DNA of 64,000 bases from DASQMT01 sp963827335 (GTDB taxonomy: Bacteria > Actinomycetota > Thermoleophilia > Solirubrobacterales > Solirubrobacteraceae), in assembly GCA_963827335.1 (NCBI GenBank), contig CAWHAP010000023.1:434001-498000 (forward strand), written 5' to 3'. How positions within the stretch are numbered: position 1 is the stretch's first letter; the number at the start of each line of letters is the position of its first letter. Below are positions 22,941-30,828 of this stretch, in pieces. Both the position numbers and the translations under genes were made by a program. The notes beneath the pieces are model-generated. The model had not been told where the DNA came from, ran no database searches, and saw only the letters and a program-made list of their open reading frames with translations.

Positions 22941-24050
22941 TCAGCCGACGCGGACGCGAACGGCGGGCGAGCGGCCGGTGGCGTACGGATAGGACGCGTC
23001 GGCGCGGGCGATCGCGCGGATCGGGAAGGTGCCGCGTGCGCCCGTGGAGAAGCGATAGCGCGCGGCGAACCGTCCGCCCCGCCGAGTGCGCGCGCTCCGG
23101 AAGTCCCGCCAGCGACCGTGCTCGCGGGCCTGGAAGGTCACGAGCTTGCCGAGGCGCGTGGCCGGCGTGGCGAGCAGGCGGCCGGCGAGCCGGATCGCGC
23201 TGCCGGCTCTGACCCGGCGCGGGCGGATCCTGAGCGTGACGCCGGCGCGCACGTCGAGCCTGACCTGCACCGCTGCCGCCGGCCGGCTGTCGCCGACGTG
23301 CGCCCGGTATTCGAGGCGCACCAGGCGCGAGGTGCCTCCGGCGAGGGGCAGCCGCGCACGTCCGCCGGCGTCGGTGGTGACCGCGGGTGCGAGCTGCCAC
23401 TCGGACTCCGCGCGGATCTCGCGGGTCAGGACCTGCAATGCGGCACCCGCGATCGGGGCGCCGGCGCCGTCGGTGAGCCCGACACGCGCGCGGGCGCCCC
23501 GGCCGAAGGCGACGGTCCGCCGCAGGCGGCCCCGTGCGAAGCCGGCGACGAGCCGGGCGTCCGGGCTGCTCGGAGTGCCGTTGGGCACCGGCGGCGGCGC
23601 CGGAGGCGGCGGCGCGGCGTCGCAGCCACTGGGCGCCGACAACGGGCAGACCCGCATCGAGGAGGCGCGGTTGACGAGCGCACCCAGATCGGCGAACAGC
23701 CCGTCGGCACTCGGCGGCGCGCACAGGAGGCCGGAGGCGAGACCGCCGTAGTCGCGACCGTCGAACAGCCGCACGCAGGTCGCCGGAGCCACCGCGATCG
23801 AGTCGCGCGTGTCGTCGATGTCGTACACGACGCCCTCGTAGTTCGTGAACGCCGCGAAATCGGGACGGTCGCGGTCTCCCGTGAACCCGACGCTGACCGA
23901 CGCGCCGGTGCAGTTGCTGTCGCGGAACAGCTCCACGCTCGCATAGCTGTGCCGCGCGTCGGCCGCGCAGCCGTCCGCCGCGGCGGTTGCCGGCACCGCG
24001 GCGGCGAACGCCGCGACGGTCAGTCCCACGATCCATATCGCCCTGCGCAC
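22941..24050 (-). CDS. Secreted protein with crystallin-like N-domain and Ig-like C-terminal domains
   Basis: A 369-aa exported protein. Residues 1-25 form a Sec signal peptide (MRRAIWIVGLTVAAFAAAVP, then ATAAA). The mature N-domain resembles a beta/gamma-crystallin or peptidase-inhibitor-like fold: VELFRDSNCTGASVSV, YEGVVYDIDDTRDSIAV and VRLFDGRDYGG, with paired cysteines. A proline-rich linker (PPPPAPPPVP) leads to one or two beta-sandwich domains (from about residue 160) of the kind found in carboxypeptidase-regulatory or bacterial Ig repeats. No anchor is visible, so it is probably released. Function unknown. Confidence 0.7.
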   Translation of the reverse strand: MRRAIWIVGLTVAAFAAAVPATAAADGCAADARHSYASVELFRDSNCTGASVSVGFTGDRDRPDFAAFTNYEGVVYDIDDTRDSIAVAPATCVRLFDGRDYGGLASGLLCAPPSADGLFADLGALVNRASSMRVCPLSAPSGCDAAPPPPAPPPVPNGTPSSPDARLVAGFARGRLRRTVAFGRGARARVGLTDGAGAPIAGAALQVLTREIRAESEWQLAPAVTTDAGGRARLPLAGGTSRLVRLEYRAHVGDSRPAAAVQVRLDVRAGVTLRIRPRRVRAGSAIRLAGRLLATPATRLGKLVTFQAREHGRWRDFRSARTRRGGRFAARYRFSTGARGTFPIRAIARADASYPYATGRSPAVRVRVG

Positions 24051-24153
24051 GACGCCTCCCAGCCGATGACTGCGCGGAATGCAAGCACGGCGGAGCGCGG
24101 CCGGCCCGCCCGGCGTGGCCGGCTGTCAGGACGCGAGCCATCGAGTGGCTCGG

Positions 24154-24738
24154 CTACGTCGCGGCACGGTGCGGCGCGAGCACGGCCTCGACCTGCCCGC
24201 GCATCCGGTCGGCGAGGGTGCGCTCGCGATGGATCGCCCAGCCGATCATCGCGCCGTGGTAGGTGGTCTCGACGAGCTCTGCGAGCATCGCGACGTCGGT
24301 GCCCGGGCGCAGCTCGCCGGCTGCGAGCGCGGCGCTGAGGTCGCGCGCGATGCGGGCGCGCACGGCGCGCGCTCCGCGGAGCGTCTCGGCGTGGAAGTCG
24401 GGATCGGCGAGGTCGAGTTGGAGCATCGCGACCGAGTTGGCCATCTGCTCGGGCGTGGCTTCCGGGTCGACGGCGAGCACGAGCCCTTCGACGACGCGCG
24501 CGAGCGGCGAGGCGGCCGTCGAGCGGTCCAGGGCGCCCACCCACAGATCGATGCCCCGCCTGTCGGCCGCGAGCAGGAGCTCGCGCTTGGTGCCGAACCG
24601 CTGGACGAGCGTCGCGGCCGACAGGCCGGTCTCGGCGGCGGCCGCCGCGAACGTCACGCGGGCCGGACCGACGCGGAGCGCGAGGGCGAGCACGGCGTCC
24701 AGGAGCGCCTCGTCGCTGATCGTCCGCGGGCGCGGCAT
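24154..24738 (-). CDS. TetR-family regulator coupled to SDR gene
   Basis: A 194-aa regulator. Its N-terminal HTH reads SDEALLDAVLALALRVGPAR, FAAAAAETGLSAATLVQRFG and TKRELLLAADRRG. The C-terminal helical domain ends ERTLADRMRGQVEAVLAP. Its ATG overlaps the stop of the SDR gene (TGATG), so both are made from one message starting at the AT-rich palindrome at 25664-25681. It is expected to repress its own operon until a substrate of the SDR enzyme, or a related compound, binds. Confidence 0.88.
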   Translation of the reverse strand: MPRPRTISDEALLDAVLALALRVGPARVTFAAAAAETGLSAATLVQRFGTKRELLLAADRRGIDLWVGALDRSTAASPLARVVEGLVLAVDPEATPEQMANSVAMLQLDLADPDFHAETLRGARAVRARIARDLSAALAAGELRPGTDVAMLAELVETTYHGAMIGWAIHRERTLADRMRGQVEAVLAPHRAAT

Positions 24739-25652
24739 CAGGCGGGGTCGGGCATCCCGTCGGTCAGGGTCGCGTGACGGGCCTCGAGGTCGACGGCGCC
24801 CCAGTCCGGCCGGGTGCCGTCGGCGTCCACCAGGTCGTAGACGCGCATGAGGTCCCACGAGCCGAGGCACTGGCCGGCGAAGCGATCCCGACCGGGGTCG
24901 GCCGCCAGCGCGGCGATCCCCCGACCGAGCAGATGGGGCGTCTCGGAGTGGCCGAAGTAGGGGACGCGCTCGGCCGCCTCGCGCCACGTGTCCTCCGTGA
25001 CGGAGAAGTGGTCGAGCATCGACTCCGACCGCAGCCACCCGGGCGTGACGGTCAAGGCCGTGATGCCGTGGGGCCGGAGCTCGTGCGCAAGGCCCTCGCC
25101 CATCCGGACGACGGCCGTCTTGACGAGGTCGTAGGGCATGTTCCCGCGATACGGCACGTCGCCCTTGCCGTCGCCCACCTCGATCACGAGGCCGCCCGTG
25201 CCCTCCAGCATGAGCGGGATCGCGAAGCGGCTCGTGATCAGGTGCGTCTCGATGCCGTTGCGCAGGACGCCGAGGGTCGCATCGAGCGCTTGCTCCCACA
25301 GCGGCGTGTTCCACTGGACGAACGGATCGCCGCCCCAGACGTCGTTGACCAGGATGTCGAGCCGCGCGTGGTCGCCGCGGATGCGTCCGACGAGCGCGTC
25401 GACGTCGTTCGCGTCGGCGTGGTCGCAGCGAACGGCGATGCCCTCGCCGCCGGCGGCCGTGACGAGCTCTGCCGTGTCCTCGATCGTCTCCGGGCGGTCC
25501 ATCGGTGAGCGCCCGGCCCGGGTGGAGCGGCCGCTGCCGTAGACGGTCGCGCCGAGCGATCCGAGCTCGACGGCGATGGCACGGCCGCAGCCGCGCGTGG
25601 CCCCGGCGACCAGGGCGACGGTGCCCGCGAGCGGATGTTCATCGGTCTGCAT
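24738..25652 (-). CDS. Short-chain dehydrogenase/reductase
   Basis: A 304-aa NAD(P)-dependent oxidoreductase. The cofactor loop GATRGCGRAIAVEL is near the N-terminus, then DHADANDVDALVGRI, LDILVNDVWGGDPF, and the catalytic pair in PYDLVKTAV (Tyr-x3-Lys). The usual catalytic serine position reads VGDGKGD, as in an atypical SDR group. ATG 25652 lies just past a -10-like TATACT and the palindromic operator, so the transcript may be leaderless; a longer frame to 25670 would start inside the operator. Cotranscribed with the TetR gene. The substrate is unknown. Confidence 0.87.
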   Translation of the reverse strand: MQTDEHPLAGTVALVAGATRGCGRAIAVELGSLGATVYGSGRSTRAGRSPMDRPETIEDTAELVTAAGGEGIAVRCDHADANDVDALVGRIRGDHARLDILVNDVWGGDPFVQWNTPLWEQALDATLGVLRNGIETHLITSRFAIPLMLEGTGGLVIEVGDGKGDVPYRGNMPYDLVKTAVVRMGEGLAHELRPHGITALTVTPGWLRSESMLDHFSVTEDTWREAAERVPYFGHSETPHLLGRGIAALAADPGRDRFAGQCLGSWDLMRVYDLVDADGTRPDWGAVDLEARHATLTDGMPDPA

Positions 25653-25663
25653 GCCCGGCAGTA

Positions 25664-25681
25664 TAAACAAATGTTTGTTTA
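25664..25681. promoter_or_regulatory. AT-rich palindromic TetR operator
   Basis: TAAACAAA (25664-25671) and TTTGTTTA (25674-25681) are perfectly complementary around TG. It is the most AT-rich short stretch nearby and overlaps a TATACT -10 (minus strand, 25660-25665) for the SDR-TetR operon. Confidence 0.8.
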
Positions 25682-25720
25682 CAAATCGCCCACGCCGCGC
25701 GACAGACTGCCGTGCATCTC

Positions 25721-26500
25721 ATGCGGCCCGCGCTCCGGCAGAGGATCACTACGTGGACGACTCGACGCGCGCTCGAGTCCGAGCGCGCGACCAGGCGCAG
25801 GGCGGCGAGGGACCCGGCGTTCAGGGCGCATCTCGCGCGGTACGAGGCCGACGGGCGTCCGGTGCTCGACGCGCTCGCCGGCGCGGGGCTGCGCGTGCAG
25901 CGCCTGCCGGCCCTGATCAACCGCGACATCGACTACACAGCGCAGATCCCGGTGCTGATCGAATGGCTCCCCCGGGTGGAGTACGCGCCGGTGAAGGCGA
26001 CGATCGCGCGAGCGCTGACGATCCGGGAGGCGCGCCCAGCCGCGGCTCCGGTGCTGCTGGAGGAGCTGCGCCGGGCGCCGGCCGAGGCGCCGCCCCTGCC
26101 GCCGGACGCCGATCCGGCGGAGCGGATGGCCGAGGGCGACGTGCGCAACCTGCGGCAGGCGCTCGGGCACGCGCTGGCCTTCACGGCCGACACCTCGTCC
26201 TTCGACGCGATCGCCGAGCTCATCGCGGACCCGGCGACAGGATCCGCGCGGTCGGAGCTGGTCGCGGGCTACCTCGGGCGGTTCGGCGGCCTCCGCGAGC
26301 GGGCGGTCCCGATCCTGCGACGGCTGCTGGCCGACGACGATCTCGGCCGCTACGCGCTCAAGCCGCTGGCACGGTTGCGGGCAGTGGAGGCGCGTCCCGA
26401 GATGGAGCGCTTCCTGCGTCACGAGCAGGCCTGGGTCCGCCAGGACGCGAAGCGCGCGCTCGCCAGGCTCGACCCGCCGCGGCCGGAACCGCGTGGCTGA
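25721..26500 (+). CDS. HEAT-repeat-like protein
   Basis: A 259-aa soluble helical protein without catalytic motifs. It contains repeated helix pairs typical of HEAT/PBS-lyase repeats: PVLIEWLPRVEYAPVKATIA, RNLRQALGHALAFTADTSSF, LVAGYLGRFGGLRERAVPIL and MERFLRHEQAWVRQDAKRAL (a classic HEAT_2 end). ATG 25721 is preferred; GTG 25712 would add three residues. It is divergent from the SDR-TetR operon and could be touched by the same operator. Such proteins usually mediate protein-protein contacts; the role here is unknown. Confidence 0.7.
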   Translation: MRPALRQRITTWTTRRALESERATRRRAARDPAFRAHLARYEADGRPVLDALAGAGLRVQRLPALINRDIDYTAQIPVLIEWLPRVEYAPVKATIARALTIREARPAAAPVLLEELRRAPAEAPPLPPDADPAERMAEGDVRNLRQALGHALAFTADTSSFDAIAELIADPATGSARSELVAGYLGRFGGLRERAVPILRRLLADDDLGRYALKPLARLRAVEARPEMERFLRHEQAWVRQDAKRALARLDPPRPEPRG

Positions 26501-26521
26501 CCAGGGGACGGCCGGCGCGAT

Positions 26522-26923
26522 CTACGCGTCGCCGGTGACCGCGATCGCCTCGACCTCGATCAGGCAGCCCGGATGGGCCAGCGTCTGGACCCCGATGAGC
26601 GCGTCGGCCGGCTTGTGATCCCCGAAGAGCGCCGCCCGGCCGGCTTCGATCGCGGGGAGGTGCTCGTCCCGGTAGGCGACGACGAAGATCGTGAGCTTGG
26701 CCACCTGCTCGGGCAGGGCGCGCGCAGCCTCGAGCGCTCGGCCGACGTTGCCGAAGGCCTGGCGGGCCTGGATCGCGACATCACCCGGACCCACGAGCTC
26801 GCCCTCATGATCCTCTGCCACCTGTCCGGCGACGAAGACCAACCTGCTCCCCGTGGCGACGATGACCTGGCTGTAGGTCTCGGGAGTGGCCAGCTCGGCC
26901 GGATTGATGGGTTCGAGCGACAT
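26522..26923 (-). CDS. RidA/YjgF-family protein
   Basis: A 133-aa member of the RidA group, which hydrolyse reactive enamine/imine intermediates released by PLP enzymes or amine oxidases. Seen are YSQVIVATGSRLVFVAGQVA, ALEAARALPEQVAKLTIFVV and the C-terminal LAHPGCLIEVEAIAVTG. The arginine that binds the substrate carboxylate in canonical RidA (in the pattern R..V) is replaced in CLIEVEAIA, so this is a divergent subgroup and imine deaminase activity is uncertain. ATG 26923 gives the usual N-terminus. No operon partner. Confidence 0.85.
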   Translation of the reverse strand: MSLEPINPAELATPETYSQVIVATGSRLVFVAGQVAEDHEGELVGPGDVAIQARQAFGNVGRALEAARALPEQVAKLTIFVVAYRDEHLPAIEAGRAALFGDHKPADALIGVQTLAHPGCLIEVEAIAVTGDA

Positions 26924-27045
26924 CGACGGAACGAGCCTAACCGCGCCTCCGCGGGCGAGCGCGTCCGGCTCGATGCCGAAGCGCGCCCCACGGTCCGGTC
27001 CGGGCAGACTGCAACCGACATCACGACCCGGGAGGACGCCAGCGC

Positions 27046-28152
27046 ATGCAGACGCCGCCATCGCCACCGGCGCGGACCGACGGATCCTCCGTCCGGATCG
27101 GCGCGCTCGTTCCGCTCAGCCGGCCCGGCTGGGTCGAGGCGGGCCGGCACCTGCTCGCCGGACTCGAGCTGGCCGTGCGCGAGGTCAACGACGCCGGCGG
27201 GATCGCCGGAACGCCGCTCGAGCTGGTGGTCCGGGACACCGCAGCCGATCCGCAGAGGGCCGCGGCGGCGGTCGACGAGCTGGCTCGCCTGGGCGTGGCG
27301 GCGCTGGCGGGGGAGTACCACAGCGTCGTCGCACGCGCCGCTGCCGCCAGGGCCGACGCCCTCGGCCTGCCGTTCCTGTGCTCGTCAGCGGTGCTCGACG
27401 CGCTCACCGAGCAGCCGACGGAATGGGTCGCGCGCCTCGCCCCGGCGCAGTCTCGCGGCTGGCGGATCTACGCGGACCTCCTCCTCGGCGCGGGTCACCA
27501 TCGCATCGCCGTCGCAGCCGAGCCGAGCGTGTACTGGGCGTCCGGGACCCGGATCCTGCGGGACCACCTCGCTCCCCGCGGCGGCACCGTCATCGACCTC
27601 GACGCGCGCGCGCTCGCTCCCGTGGCGGTGTGCGACGAGCTCGTCGAGCATCGCGCGACGGCCCTCCTGCTCCTGGTCGGCTACCCGGCGCCGGCGGTGT
27701 CGATCGTCAGGTCCGTGCGCCGCGACCGGCGCCTCGCCGAGCTCATGATCGGTGCTCCGGCCGGGCAGCCGGAGCTCGCCGGATGGGCGACGTCGCTGGG
27801 CGACGAGGGCGCCGCGGTCCCGTTCCTGCGCTACCTGCCCGAGCGCCTCGGCCCGCTCGGTGCACGCGTCGGGACGGCGCTCCGCGAGCGGCTGGCCGAA
27901 GCACCCTCCTTCGTCGCCTTCGAGGGCTACGACACGGTCGCCGTCCTCTCCGATGTGCTGCGATCGCACGGCGCGGACCGTGCGCGCATCGCCGGAGCCT
28001 GGCCGCGCGTCGCCGTCGAAGGCACCCGCGGGCAGATCCGGTTCTCCCGCACGCCGGGCATCAGCGTATGGCAGTGGACCTGGCCGCCGATCCAGGTCGT
28101 CGACCGAGATCCGGCGCAGCCCGATCGCTTCCGGATCCTCCACTCCGGCTGA
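27046..28152 (+). CDS. Orphan Leu/Ile/Val-type periplasmic ligand-binding protein without signal peptide
   Basis: A 368-aa protein with the type I periplasmic-binding fold (Peripla_BP_6): VRIGALVPLSRPGW, LAGLELAVREVNDAGGIAGT, LVVRDTAADPQRAAAAVDEL and FEGYDTVAVLSDVLRSHG. Its N-terminus (MQTPPSPPARTDGSS) has no signal peptide or lipobox, and no permease or ATPase gene is near. It could be a cytoplasmic sensor derived from an amide/branched amino acid binding protein, as in AmiC-like regulators, or its true start could lie upstream. It is divergent from the RidA gene. The ligand is unknown. Confidence 0.75.
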   Translation: MQTPPSPPARTDGSSVRIGALVPLSRPGWVEAGRHLLAGLELAVREVNDAGGIAGTPLELVVRDTAADPQRAAAAVDELARLGVAALAGEYHSVVARAAAARADALGLPFLCSSAVLDALTEQPTEWVARLAPAQSRGWRIYADLLLGAGHHRIAVAAEPSVYWASGTRILRDHLAPRGGTVIDLDARALAPVAVCDELVEHRATALLLLVGYPAPAVSIVRSVRRDRRLAELMIGAPAGQPELAGWATSLGDEGAAVPFLRYLPERLGPLGARVGTALRERLAEAPSFVAFEGYDTVAVLSDVLRSHGADRARIAGAWPRVAVEGTRGQIRFSRTPGISVWQWTWPPIQVVDRDPAQPDRFRILHSG

Positions 28153-28338
28153 GGGAAGCACGGGAGGCGACGCTCGGGTCGACCACGCCGCCCGCCGGAG
28201 CACAGCCCGCAGCAGCCAGGTGCTCGAGCTCAACGGCTTCGGCGGCAACGAGCTCGCGGCCGGGGGCTTCAGGCTCGACGGCTACGAGCTGACGGTCACG
28301 AGCTTGAAGGCGGACTCCGACGAGGTCGCGGTCGAGGG

Positions 28339-29529
28339 CTACAAGCCGGCCGACAGGCCCCGCATGTAGGCGGGAGCCAGGACCGGGGCGTCCTGCTGGA
28401 CCAGGGCCCGGTAGGCGTCGAGGACGAGTCCGTGGAAGTGGTGCACGCCGTGCTCGGACAGCCCGGTGCCGGCCGGGTCGTAGACGATGCGCCCCTGGTC
28501 GAAGGCGGGCGTCCGCATGCCGCGCTGCACGCTCTCGACGATCGTGATGTCCTGGGCCTGGAGCACGTCGTCGATGTACCGCACCGACTCGACCTCGGCG
28601 CCTTCGAGCTCGGGGGTCTCGAAGAAGAAGTCCCACGTCTCGAGCGTCCGCTCGGGCCCTGCCGGCAGCACCTGGAAGACCATGAAGTTGCCGCGCCCGG
28701 GATAGCGCAGCAGGCAGGTGTTCGGCCACAGCCACCACACCGCGTGCTCGGTGACGGATGCGCCGGACACGTCGTACGCGGCGTTCTCGTGCTTGCCGGC
28801 CTCGGCGAAGTGGCTCGACCAGATGCCGTGCGTCCTGACGTCGTAGGTGTCCATGTCGACGAGCTCGACGAACTCCGGGTGGGCGACGTGGCAGTGGTAG
28901 CACTCCAGGAAGTTGTCGATGACGTTCTTCCAGTTGCTGGCGACGTCGTAGATCAACCGCCTGGCATGGGTGAGCTCGCCGACATCGGGTGCCCAGTGGG
29001 CGATCTCCGCGGCCAGGTCGCCGGCCTGCGCGCGCAGGGGAGCAGCGGAGGGGTCGAGGTTCACGTAGACCATGCCGCCGAACGCCTCGACCTGCACCTG
29101 GTCGAGGCAGATCTCGCGCGTGTCGAACGTCGGCATCTGGTCGGCCCGGCGGGCGGCCTTGAGCTGCCCGTCGAGGCCGTAGGTCCAGGCGTGGTACGGG
29201 CACACGATCGCGCCCGCCCTGCCCGATCCGGAGAGCAGCTCGTGCGCGCGGTGCTTGCAGACGTTGTAGAACGCGCGCAGCCCGCCGTCGCGACCCCGCA
29301 CGACCGCGACCGGCATCCCGGCGACCGTGGCCGCGACGTAGCTGCCCGGCTCCCGCAGCCGCTCGACGTGGCAGATCCACTGCCAGGTCCGGGCGAAGAT
29401 GGCCTGCAGGTCCAGCTCGGCCCACCCGGGCTCGGTGTAGGCCTCCGCTCGCAGCGACATCGACCTCGCAGGATCGGGGTCATAGCCGGACGCGATCCGC
29501 TCGACGTCCACGGCGGTCAACGGGGTCAT
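28339..29529 (-). CDS. Rieske non-heme iron oxygenase alpha subunit (quaternary-amine demethylase-like)
   Basis: A 396-aa terminal oxygenase. The Rieske [2Fe-2S] ligands are in NVCKHRAHELL and CPYHAWTYG. The mononuclear iron site is in NWKNVIDNFLECYHCHVAHP. The overall layout resembles GbcA, Stc2 and CntA, which remove N-methyl groups from betaine, stachydrine and carnitine, more than aromatic dioxygenases with a beta subunit (none is present). No reductase gene is adjacent. A perfect palindrome (29550-29565) lies 21 bp upstream of ATG 29529, and a BetI-like TetR gene precedes it on the same strand. With a betaine island 13 kb away, an alternative oxidative betaine demethylase is a reasonable hypothesis, but the substrate is unproven. 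Confidence 0.85.
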   Translation of the reverse strand: MTPLTAVDVERIASGYDPDPARSMSLRAEAYTEPGWAELDLQAIFARTWQWICHVERLREPGSYVAATVAGMPVAVVRGRDGGLRAFYNVCKHRAHELLSGSGRAGAIVCPYHAWTYGLDGQLKAARRADQMPTFDTREICLDQVQVEAFGGMVYVNLDPSAAPLRAQAGDLAAEIAHWAPDVGELTHARRLIYDVASNWKNVIDNFLECYHCHVAHPEFVELVDMDTYDVRTHGIWSSHFAEAGKHENAAYDVSGASVTEHAVWWLWPNTCLLRYPGRGNFMVFQVLPAGPERTLETWDFFFETPELEGAEVESVRYIDDVLQAQDITIVESVQRGMRTPAFDQGRIVYDPAGTGLSEHGVHHFHGLVLDAYRALVQQDAPVLAPAYMRGLSAGL

Positions 29530-29549
29530 GGCGACAGCCTATCCCAAGA

Positions 29550-29565
29550 TTGAACGACCGTTCAA
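29550..29565. promoter_or_regulatory. TTGAACG-AC-CGTTCAA palindromic operator
   Basis: A 16-bp perfect palindrome (7-bp arms, 2-bp centre) in the 43-bp gap between the TetR gene and the Rieske gene. Form and place fit a TetR/BetI-type operator controlling the oxygenase. Confidence 0.75.
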
Positions 29566-29572
29566 GTCCGCG

Positions 29573-30154
29573 TCAGTCGGCGAGCGCGATCGCCTCGCAC
29601 CGCGCGAGGCTGCGCCGCACCGAAGCCCGGTCGAGCCCCAGGAGCGCCGTCAGCCACACGCCGTTCTGCACGACGTCGATGTCCGCCGCCCGCTGGTTGC
29701 ACTCCTTGCGCGACAGCTCGGGCCGGGCATCCCCGATGAGCTGGGCCAGGCGCGCGCGGTAGCGCTTCTGCGCCCGCGTGTTGATCCGCTCGAAGTCCTC
29801 GTGCACCCGCGCCAGCGCCCACAGCTGCAGCCGCAAGGACAGGTACTCCGTGGTCAGGAACTCGGGTTCCGCGAAGCGCCGCAAGCCGCTCAGCAGGCGG
29901 TCCCGCGGCGCCAGATCCGCGTCCGGCTCGACGAGGGCCAGGTCCTGCTCCTCGACCCGGTGCAGCGCCGCGCGGATCAGGCTCAGCTTGTCCTCGAAGT
30001 GGTAGTTCACCAGCCCGAGCGCCACGCCCGCGTCGCGGGCCACCGCCCGCATGCTCACCCCGGCGATGCCCTCACGCGCGAGCAGGTCGATGGCCGCCTC
30101 GAGGATCCGGCCCTGACGGTCGCCCCCCTCGCTCCCCACCGCGCCCGCAGCCAT
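29573..30154 (-). CDS. BetI-like TetR-family regulator
   Basis: A 193-aa repressor. Its HTH region (RILEAAIDLLAREGIAGVSM, RAVARDAGVALGLVNYHFED, KLSLIRAAL) closely follows the pattern of BetI, the choline-responsive regulator, particularly LVNYHFEDKLSLI. The C-terminal domain keeps BetI-like stretches such as FAEPEFLTTEYLSLRLQLWA. It lies directly upstream of the Rieske oxygenase on the same strand, with a 16-bp palindrome between them. A quaternary-amine or aromatic inducer is likely; choline or betaine is a good guess but not shown by sequence. Confidence 0.85.
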   Translation of the reverse strand: MAAGAVGSEGGDRQGRILEAAIDLLAREGIAGVSMRAVARDAGVALGLVNYHFEDKLSLIRAALHRVEEQDLALVEPDADLAPRDRLLSGLRRFAEPEFLTTEYLSLRLQLWALARVHEDFERINTRAQKRYRARLAQLIGDARPELSRKECNQRAADIDVVQNGVWLTALLGLDRASVRRSLARCEAIALAD

Positions 30155-30182
30155 GCCGACGACCTTAGTCCGCCCGGCTCCG

Positions 30183-30764
30183 CTATCGGCGCACCCGATA
30201 GCGCACGTGGAGCACCCGGTTGCCCTGGATCACCACGTCGGGATCCTCCAGCAGGTGCTGTGCATCGACCGACCCGAAGTAGCGCTTGCCGGACCCGATC
30301 ACCACGGGCGCGACGTCCATGCGCACCTCGTCGATGAGACCCGCGGCAAGCACCTGGCCGCCGACGTCGCCGGCGGCGACCTCGACCGTGCGGTCGCCCG
30401 CGAGCTCCTGTGCCTTGGCCATGGCCGCCTCGACACCGTCGACGAAGTGGAACGGCGCCTCCGGGCGCCAGCCCTCGGGCGCCGGCCGGTGCGACACGAC
30501 GACCACGTGGTCGATCCCGCCCGGTGGCGTGCCGTCCCAGCCGTCCGTCAGGTCGAACACGTGGCGGCCGCAGACCGTCACCCCGATCTCGTCCCAGTAC
30601 GGCCGGGTGTGCTCGTAGGACGCCTGCGACACCCGTACCTGCCCGGCCTCGTCCAACGGGACGTCGCCGCTGGACAACCAGTCGAACAGCGGGCCGGGCT
30701 GATCGTTCGCGTCGGCGATGAAGCCGTCGACCGACACCGTGCTGTACATGACCACCTTGCCCAT
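30183..30764 (-). CDS. RibD C-terminal/dihydrofolate reductase-like protein
   Basis: A 193-aa protein of the bacterial bifunctional deaminase-reductase C-terminal fold. Seen are MGKVVMYSTVSVDGFIADAN, VTVCGRHVFDLTDGW and the C-terminal LIDEVRMDVAPVVIGSGKRYF. These small stand-alone proteins are widespread in actinobacteria, often called dihydrofolate reductase family proteins, and most have unknown substrates; true folate reduction is unlikely. ATG 30764 is chosen because AGAGGAGAG precedes it; the frame is open further upstream without similarity. It lies 28 bp from the 3' side of the TetR gene start. Confidence 0.87.
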   Translation of the reverse strand: MGKVVMYSTVSVDGFIADANDQPGPLFDWLSSGDVPLDEAGQVRVSQASYEHTRPYWDEIGVTVCGRHVFDLTDGWDGTPPGGIDHVVVVSHRPAPEGWRPEAPFHFVDGVEAAMAKAQELAGDRTVEVAAGDVGGQVLAAGLIDEVRMDVAPVVIGSGKRYFGSVDAQHLLEDPDVVIQGNRVLHVRYRVRR

Positions 30765-30828
30765 GGGCTCTCCTCTGATCGGGAGGTGCCCATACTGGCG
30801 TCTGCGGCGACGCAAGTCTTGGAGAAAA

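Noticed and set aside
28153..28338. Possible small gene between the binding protein and the Rieske gene
   Set aside because: Short frames here have no start with a ribosome site and no recognisable sequence.
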